DNA of 17,254 bases from Candidatus Woesebacteria bacterium. GTDB taxonomy: Bacteria; Patescibacteriota; Microgenomatia; UBA8517; UBA10165. Position 1 is the stretch's first letter, and every line of letters starts with the position of its first letter. Made by a program: the position numbers and the translations under genes. The notes beneath the pieces are model-generated. The model did no database searches. It was not told the origin of the DNA and saw only the letters and a program-made list of their open reading frames with translations. The stretch spans positions 1 to 17,254 of the forward strand of contig NZCP01000054.1 of assembly GCA_002686465.1 (NCBI GenBank), read 5' to 3'. Of this stretch, positions 12,520 through 17,254 are shown one piece after another.

Positions 12520-14297
12520 TATAGCCCGGTCCCTCGAAGATACTTTGCTTGCCAGGGACGATAAGTGGAATAAAAAGTGCGATCTTGTAATGTGTCGGTG
12601 CCTCTCGTGACTGTGTAGTCGAACGCAGCCTTTGCCCCAGTTGCTGCAAAATCGATTTGTTTTACAACTCCTGCAGGGAGGGTTGGATCATCTTGATAAA
12701 GTGGGGGAGGCGCAGGTCTTATATCCCAGACGCGTGGTATTGACACCTCAGATACTCTTCCGTCGGATGTTCCATAAAACTCAAAGACTAAAGACCGGTT
12801 TCCTGTGTCCGGTTTTGCCTGAATTAGGACATGTCCAGGGGTGTCGTTTTTGATTTTTAGATCAACAGATGGCGAATAGATTGTTGCATCAATTCCTGGT
12901 TTTGAGTCTTGTTCATAGTAGGAAACACGGTAAGAATGGGGATTCCTCCTAACAATAGGGAGTCCACTATCAAGAGCTGCTCTGAAGAAGGTTGTTGAGA
13001 CTTGGCAAACTCCTCCGCCGTCCCCAAGAATTGTTCCACCGTCTTTAATAATGTAGGCCTGTTGGTATCCAGAATAGACATCTATGTCGCCAAGAGCTCT
13101 GTTGAATGAGAAAACCTGGTTGGGCTTGATTAAAACACCATTTAGTCTACTTGAAGCAAGAGCAATATTATGTATTCGACTTGCAGCAGAGCCCCGAAAC
13201 GTTGACGTGCCGCGACCGATCAACTCTTTTATTCCCAAGTCGTTTACTTCTTCGGTTAACACCTCAGGCTTTGTAGTTTTGACGGGTAACACAAGGGAGA
13301 TTTTTTCCTCACTTGTTGCCTCGAGCGTTTTTAAGGACTCTCTGATTTTGTCCGTCAGTGTTTTTTGGTCCAGCTCCAACCCGTCCTTTGCAGGTGCAAA
13401 TTCCTGCACTCGTCCTCCGTCAAAAACAAATCGCGCATTTTGCGGGGGTCGATTTATTCCCTCTGCAAGGTCGGAAGCGAGGTCGGCAACCCTGTCATCA
13501 CTGATCCCCGGGCCGTGCAGATTAAGCAAGGGTATAAGTTCTTCCCCAGAATACTTAAAAACCTTGCGCTCAAATTGGAGGGTGATCTGTTTTTCTAGAA
13601 TATTTTCAGCTCGTGTCTTTAGGATTTCTGCCTCCTCAAGTGTGAGCTCAACGACCACCTTGTTAACAGGCACTTGAACAGGACCTTCTTGTTTATACGC
13701 AATACTTGAGAGGATTTTTTCTCGGAGTTTTTCTTGATTTACCTCTTGACCACTTTTGCCAGAGCTGACTACAACAAGTTTGTCTTGGATTGAGACTCCG
13801 GGTTCGACACTTGGCACAAAAAGCTGTTCGGCAATGTGCGTTACCGATTGAGCAAGAAACTCTTCATCTATTCCGAAAATTAGTGGAAGATCAATCCATT
13901 CTATTGCTGCTTGTAATTTTTGGTTGGTTGTCGAAAAGATGTCTCCTTCACGCCCTATGCTGAAGGCTTGCTCTACAGTTGCTTCACCTTGTAGATCGGT
14001 GCTGAAACTTTCGATAGGAAATTGCCAGGTCTGATCCTCAAAAACTAGGCTGATTTCTGAAGAAGGGGAGACGGACGCGATCAATTCTATTGCTTGTTCT
14101 TGGGTTTTTCCAGAAAAATCAACCCCAGCAATTTTAACTCCAGGATAGATTCTGTTCCAAAAGACAAGATGATATCCAACAGCGAGGATTAGGAATAGGG
14201 GTGCGGCAACTCTAAATAATATGGCGAGCACCCTCTTTACATACACAACAAGCGAAATTAAAAATTTCAGGCTTAATGCAGGGTTAACAAGGCGCAT
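12519..14297 (-). CDS. VanW/YoaR-like membrane-anchored envelope protein
   Basis: This 592-residue protein has a basic N-terminus and one uncleaved-looking membrane helix (about 23-47). Next come YoaR-like putative peptidoglycan-binding repeats (PG_binding_4 type, starting YPGVKIAGVDFSGKTQEQA at 51, with later copies around 185-230 and 300-340). A VanW domain spans about 360-490, including STFRGSAASRIHNIALASSRLNG (about 363-385), GDGGGVCQVSTTFFRAALDSG and RRNPHSYRVSYYE. A short C-terminal domain resembles the end of G5-containing VanW proteins. The biochemical role of VanW is not settled; a cell-wall-associated role outside the membrane is inferred. It heads a leftward unit with tsaD. Only 46 nt separate it from the divergent solute-binding gene. 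Confidence 0.87.
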   Translation of the reverse strand: MRLVNPALSLKFLISLVVYVKRVLAILFRVAAPLFLILAVGYHLVFWNRIYPGVKIAGVDFSGKTQEQAIELIASVSPSSEISLVFEDQTWQFPIESFSTDLQGEATVEQAFSIGREGDIFSTTNQKLQAAIEWIDLPLIFGIDEEFLAQSVTHIAEQLFVPSVEPGVSIQDKLVVVSSGKSGQEVNQEKLREKILSSIAYKQEGPVQVPVNKVVVELTLEEAEILKTRAENILEKQITLQFERKVFKYSGEELIPLLNLHGPGISDDRVADLASDLAEGINRPPQNARFVFDGGRVQEFAPAKDGLELDQKTLTDKIRESLKTLEATSEEKISLVLPVKTTKPEVLTEEVNDLGIKELIGRGTSTFRGSAASRIHNIALASSRLNGVLIKPNQVFSFNRALGDIDVYSGYQQAYIIKDGGTILGDGGGVCQVSTTFFRAALDSGLPIVRRNPHSYRVSYYEQDSKPGIDATIYSPSVDLKIKNDTPGHVLIQAKPDTGNRSLVFEFYGTSDGRVSEVSIPRVWDIRPAPPPLYQDDPTLPAGVVKQIDFAATGAKAAFDYTVTRGTDTLQDRTFYSTYRPWQAKYLRGTGL

Positions 14298-14343
14298 TGC
14301 ACTATGATAACATGGAAGCTAGCGGTAAGCCGAAAGGACACAA
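14298..14343. promoter_or_regulatory. 46-nt divergent control region
   Basis: TATGAT (14303-14308, + strand) and TATCAT (14309-14304, - strand) overlap as candidate -10 boxes for the two divergent genes. No convincing -35 is seen for either. For the leftward VanW gene the start point would fall near the ATG, suggesting a leaderless or nearly leaderless message. The rightward gene has a clear Shine-Dalgarno AAAGGA (14334-14339) 5 nt before its ATG. Confidence 0.35.
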
Positions 14344-15990
14344 ATGGATCCTCAAAAACAGAATCCGCCAACCTCGCCACCTGTTCCACCTGACCAGAGT
14401 GGAAATCAGAGTGGTTTAGCATCAAATCCTGTTCCAGCCGAGACTGGTGGGGTGGATATTCCACCGCTCCCGCCGGAGCAAAACGCAGGCGTTGCGGGCG
14501 GGCCACCGCCACCCCAAGATGTGGGTGGTTCTATGGCAACTCCGGTACCTGGTCCAGAGCCTTCGTCGATGCCACCACCTAGCACAACCCAGACGGATGT
14601 CTCGGGTAACGTTCCTCCATCAACTTCAACAGAAGAAAACCAACAAATTATTCCTCCTGAAGGAGGTGGGAGGAAAGCATTTCCCGTCAAACTTGTCCTT
14701 ATCGGGTTGGCAGTACTTGTTTTATTGGTAGGGGCCGCCTTTGCCATCAAAACATTCTTATTTAAAGGCACCACCCCTGAACAAAAAGAAGTAGCACTGT
14801 CTTACTGGGGGCTTTGGGAGGATTCTGCGACCATGGGAGAATTGATTCGCGAATACGAGAGTCAAAATCCAAATGTCAAAATACAATACACCAAACAGTC
14901 AAAAGAGGATTACAGGGAAAGATTAATAAACAGTTTAGCTGGAGGTTCTGGACCAGATATTTTTCGCTTTCATAATACTTGGGTTCCCATGCTCTCTTCA
15001 CACCTAGCCGATTTGCCTGGTGAGGTGATGGATGCTGCAACTTTCCAGAGAACATTCTATCCGGTTGCATCCCAGGACTTGCGCAGAGGTGCATCTCTTG
15101 TGGGTATCCCATTAATGATTGATGGGCTTGCTTTATATATTAACGAGGATATTTTTTCAGGGGCCTCCAAGAGTGCTCCTAAAACGTGGGAGGAGCTTAG
15201 GCAAACAGCGCTTGTATTAACAGTTAAGGACGAGGAGGGGAGGACACAGCAAGCAGGAGTGGCCTTGGGCAGAACGGATAATGTTGACCACTGGGAGGAT
15301 ATTTTGTCTGTTATGATGTTGCAAAATGGCGCAGATCCTGCCAATCCGGTTGGCGATTTGGGAGAGGACGCCCTATCTTTCTTTACAGTCTTTGCAACAA
15401 AAGACAGGGTTTGGAATGGAACCTTACCTCCTTCAACACAGGCTTTTGCAAGTGGCAAGCTTGCTATGTACTTTGGCCCTAGCTGGCGTGCATTCGAAAT
15501 AGAAAAGCTAAATCCGAATTTACGTTTTAAAGTGGTTCCAGTTCCACAGCTTCCCAAGAATGATCCAGAACAACCGGACGTTAACTGGGCATCGTATTGG
15601 GCTGAGGGAGTGTGGAGTAAAAGTGAGGGTTCAGGGGAAGCTTGGAAATTTTTAAAGTTTTTGTCCCAAGAAAGCTCTTTACAAAAGATTTATCAAGGTT
15701 CTTCCAAGACACGTGTTTTTGGAGCTGTTTATCCCCGACCCGACATGGCCTCTCTCTTAGAAACTCACCAGGTTTTGGGTACATATGTTAAACAGGCGCC
15801 AAGCGCAAAAAGTTGGTATCTTGCGTCACGCACATTTGATGGACCGACTGGCATTAACTCGAGGGTGGCGGCTTATTTTGCGGATAGCATTAATGGAATT
15901 GTTGATCAAGGTAAAAAACCAGCCGCTGTTTTGCCAACAGTCGCATCTGGAGTAGGACAAGTACTATCAGGTTACAGTAGCGCAAGATGA
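14344..15990 (+). CDS. Membrane-anchored family 1 extracellular solute-binding protein
   Basis: This 548-residue protein begins with a Pro/Gly/Ser/Gln-rich disordered segment (1-109), then a membrane helix (about 114-137). The rest is a sugar-type substrate-binding domain (about 147-540): VALSYWGLWEDSATMGELIREY, GGSGPDIFRFHNTWVPML, GIPLMIDGLALYINEDIF, a SGKLAMYFGPSW block and SYWAEGVW. This is the MalE-like layout used by ABC importers for sugars or glycans. There is no lipobox or cleavable signal peptide; anchoring is by the helix, with the Pro-rich part predicted cytoplasmic. No permease or ATPase gene is in the window, so the partner is unknown. The stop overlaps the next gene as ATGA (15987-15990). 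Confidence 0.85.
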   Translation: MDPQKQNPPTSPPVPPDQSGNQSGLASNPVPAETGGVDIPPLPPEQNAGVAGGPPPPQDVGGSMATPVPGPEPSSMPPPSTTQTDVSGNVPPSTSTEENQQIIPPEGGGRKAFPVKLVLIGLAVLVLLVGAAFAIKTFLFKGTTPEQKEVALSYWGLWEDSATMGELIREYESQNPNVKIQYTKQSKEDYRERLINSLAGGSGPDIFRFHNTWVPMLSSHLADLPGEVMDAATFQRTFYPVASQDLRRGASLVGIPLMIDGLALYINEDIFSGASKSAPKTWEELRQTALVLTVKDEEGRTQQAGVALGRTDNVDHWEDILSVMMLQNGADPANPVGDLGEDALSFFTVFATKDRVWNGTLPPSTQAFASGKLAMYFGPSWRAFEIEKLNPNLRFKVVPVPQLPKNDPEQPDVNWASYWAEGVWSKSEGSGEAWKFLKFLSQESSLQKIYQGSSKTRVFGAVYPRPDMASLLETHQVLGTYVKQAPSAKSWYLASRTFDGPTGINSRVAAYFADSINGIVDQGKKPAAVLPTVASGVGQVLSGYSSAR

Positions 15991-16883
15991 CCCAAGTCAC
16001 ACACTCCCAATTTCTTTCCCTGGTCTATCATGACCTTTTTGATTACCCATTAACTCGCGAAGAACTTTGGTTTTGGGAGGTAGGAAACCAAAAGTCTCCA
16101 CATCACATAGTCGAGCAGACAGGTCAGTTTTATCACTTGCCTAAAAAGCGCAAGTGCGTTTTGGGTCGTATTGCCAAAAGGGACACAAATGAGTACAAGT
16201 ATGCACAGGCCATGAGAGCAAGTAGTGTCTTAAGTCACATACCAACAATAGAGCTGGTCGGAGTTTCAGGAGCTCTTGCTATGGGTGATGCAAAAGAGGA
16301 TGACGATATAGATCTTTTTATAGTGACTGCTCAGGACACATTATGGGTAACTAGAGCTCTATCTTTTTTAGTCCTCAGGTTTGCCAAAATCCCTGTCAGG
16401 CGATTTGGAGAGAAGGATGTGAGCAATAAACTTTGCTTGAATCTTTGGGTTGACAAGAAAAATTTGGATTTTTCCGAAAGAGAAGAAATTTATACTGCCC
16501 ACGAGACAGTACAAGTAAAAGCATTGTTTGATAGGGGAGGCATATATAAAAAACTTATTGAAGCCAACTCTTGGATTGAGAAATTCTTTCCAAACGCTTT
16601 CAAGGTTTTAAAGGTAGAGAATGGCGAGGATACTTCGCAAGAACAGGGTGTAGTCCACAAGTTATCCACAATCTTAGTGCGTTTATTTGAGGTTCCTGTA
16701 CGTCTGATACAGATGGCCTATATGTCGAGAAGAAAAACTAAAGAAAACGTCTCTAAAGGAAAAGCATTTTTCCATCCTTTAGATTGGAAAGAGACTATTC
16801 CTAAAGTTTTCCTTTTGCGCCTTGAGCAGATTTCAAAGGGAAAGCAACCAGTATCTCCGGTTTCTGCTTTTGTTGAAAATTAA
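15987..16883 (+). CDS. Nucleotidyltransferase-fold protein with N-terminal helical/winged region
   Basis: In this 298-residue protein, residues 1-60 (LVYHDLFDYPLTREELWFW) look like a small winged-helix-type region. Residues 91-114 carry a nucleotidyltransferase signature, GVSGALAMGDAKEDDDIDLF, in which D107 and D109 fit the metal-binding DxD of the Pol beta-like superfamily. The expected GS(x)ARG is altered to VSGALAMG. A C-terminal stretch (about 225-247) is hydrophobic/amphipathic (HKLSTILVRLFEVPVRLIQMAYM) and is followed by a Lys/Arg-rich segment. The substrate is unknown. Overlap with the solute-binding gene suggests coexpression. It could be a toxin-like or tailoring nucleotidyltransferase, but nothing here decides that. 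Confidence 0.65.
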   Translation: MTQVTHSQFLSLVYHDLFDYPLTREELWFWEVGNQKSPHHIVEQTGQFYHLPKKRKCVLGRIAKRDTNEYKYAQAMRASSVLSHIPTIELVGVSGALAMGDAKEDDDIDLFIVTAQDTLWVTRALSFLVLRFAKIPVRRFGEKDVSNKLCLNLWVDKKNLDFSEREEIYTAHETVQVKALFDRGGIYKKLIEANSWIEKFFPNAFKVLKVENGEDTSQEQGVVHKLSTILVRLFEVPVRLIQMAYMSRRKTKENVSKGKAFFHPLDWKETIPKVFLLRLEQISKGKQPVSPVSAFVEN

Positions 16884-16900
16884 CAAAAAGTGTTTCCTTC

Positions 16901-16930
16901 TTGACAACACGCACAGGTCTATTCTACAAT
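16901..16930 (+). promoter_or_regulatory. Promoter of groES
   Basis: A perfect TTGACA (16901-16906) is followed after 18 nt by TACAAT (16925-16930), one base from consensus. The start point would be near 16937, giving a leader of about 58 nt before the groES ATG at 16995. Confidence 0.8.
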
Positions 16931-16955
16931 AGCACTCGCTGTCAATGAGTGCCGA
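16929..16955. promoter_or_regulatory. CIRCE operator (HrcA binding site)
   Basis: ATAGCACTC (16929-16937), a 9-nt spacer and GAGTGCCGA (16947-16955) match the CIRCE consensus TTAGCACTC-N9-GAGTGCTAA in 15 of 18 arm positions with the exact spacing. It overlaps the -10 and the predicted start point, the expected place for repression by HrcA. It lies directly upstream of a heat-shock gene, which makes the call strong. Confidence 0.88.
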
Positions 16956-16964
16956 CAGTTTTTT
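16938..16964 (+). other. Terminator-like hairpin in the groES leader
   Basis: CTGTC (16939-16943) and GACAG (16954-16958) can pair around a 10-nt loop, extended by a G-U pair, and are followed by six T (16959-16964). It lies at the very start of the predicted groES transcript and overlaps the right CIRCE arm. It could be a 5' stabilising stem, a weak attenuator, or chance. Confidence 0.35.
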
Positions 16965-16994
16965 GCGTTTTTGGTAAAAAAGAATAATTAAAAA

Positions 16995-17254
16995 ATGGCA
17001 AAGCAAACAAATTTTAATCCTGCTCCAGGTTATATTTTTCTAGAACCAGAAGAGGAAGAGAAAAAGACTGCCTCAGGAATTGTTCTTCCAGACACTGCAA
17101 GCGGTGAGAAACCACAGATGGGTAAAGTCATTGCGGTAGGAGATCCAGAGCAAACCGATTCAGGAGAAAAAAAAGCTCCTGCAAAAGTAGGTGAGATGGT
17201 CGTTTACAAAAAATGGGGAGGAAACGAGATTAAGGTTGAAGGTAAACGACCATA
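16995..17254 (+). CDS. groES: Co-chaperonin GroES (Cpn10), 3' end outside the window
   Basis: This partial reading frame has 86 complete codons before the window edge, with no stop reached. It starts MAKQTNFNPAPGYIFLEPEE, followed by the mobile-loop region KKTASGIVLPDTASGEKPQ (about 23-41) that docks on GroEL, then MGKVIAVGDPE and a VGEMVVYKKWGGNEIKVEG stretch near the end. GroES caps the GroEL chamber during ATP-driven folding. The usual length is 95-100 aa, so only about ten codons are missing, and groEL would be expected next. The ATG at 16995 follows an A-rich leader without an obvious Shine-Dalgarno sequence. The upstream promoter and CIRCE site indicate HrcA-controlled heat-shock regulation. 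Confidence 0.93.
   Translation, partial: MAKQTNFNPAPGYIFLEPEEEEKKTASGIVLPDTASGEKPQMGKVIAVGDPEQTDSGEKKAPAKVGEMVVYKKWGGNEIKVEGKRP

Noticed and set aside
13084..13677. 197-codon plus-strand open frame
   Set aside because: Antisense to the VanW gene, which has clear domains; no homology visible.
14406..14774. 122-codon minus-strand open frame
   Set aside because: Antisense of the Pro/Gly-rich arm of the solute-binding gene; composition artefact.
1..17254. CRISPR array, tRNA/rRNA genes, insertion sequences, UGA recoding
   Set aside because: No regular spaced repeats, cloverleaf, transposase or in-frame UGA was seen; intergenic gaps are too short for most of these.

Overview
The window looks like chromosome from a Candidate Phyla Radiation bacterium (Patescibacteria, most likely the Microgenomates side). 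I infer this from compact gene packing with ATGA, TAATG and 8-nt overlaps, a short KhpB, a ValRS with a truncated C-terminus, bL25 with a long acidic tail, DUF4012 and VanW/YoaR-like envelope proteins, and a membrane-anchored solute-binding protein. UGA is used as a stop codon (for example at 3677-3679 and 15988-15990), which argues against the recoded Gracilibacteria/SR1 lineages. The phylum call is inference; no rRNA or tRNA gene is present.

Layout. Positions 1-235 are non-coding, with two hairpins, a DnaA-box-like 9-mer and a leftward promoter candidate; this is what is expected beside an oriC/dnaA region. Positions 236-2383 (+) hold the classic origin-proximal cluster rpmH-rnpA-yidD-yidC-khpB (ribosome, RNase P, membrane insertion, RNA binding). 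Positions 2393-4988 (+) add an O-antigen-ligase-like polymerase/ligase and an oligosaccharide flippase. These are followed by an RNase HI-like protein (4999-5433), a large fusion of an extended-SDR (sugar-nucleotide epimerase-like) domain to a transmembrane DUF4012 domain (5538-8402), and bL25 (8384-9172).

Positions 9174-14297 (-) form a leftward block: VanW/YoaR-like envelope protein, then tsaD (1-nt overlap), then valS. valS has its own good sigma70-type promoter inside a 154-nt gap that also contains a nested palindromic element. Positions 14344-16883 (+) hold a membrane-anchored family 1 solute-binding protein coupled by ATGA to a nucleotidyltransferase-fold protein. The window ends inside groES (16995 onward), which is preceded by a near-consensus promoter overlapped by a CIRCE (HrcA) operator.

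Most of the window is housekeeping plus envelope functions. The most unusual item is the SDR-DUF4012 fusion. Its Rossmann half has lost the catalytic Tyr and the first Gly of the nucleotide-binding loop but keeps most other family landmarks, so it may be a cytoplasmic sensor or scaffold wired through one membrane helix to an extracellular domain. It sits directly after glycan-export genes. Other points of interest are repeat and palindrome blocks in and beside tsaD, a Pro in place of Thr in the ValRS editing motif, and the groES control region.
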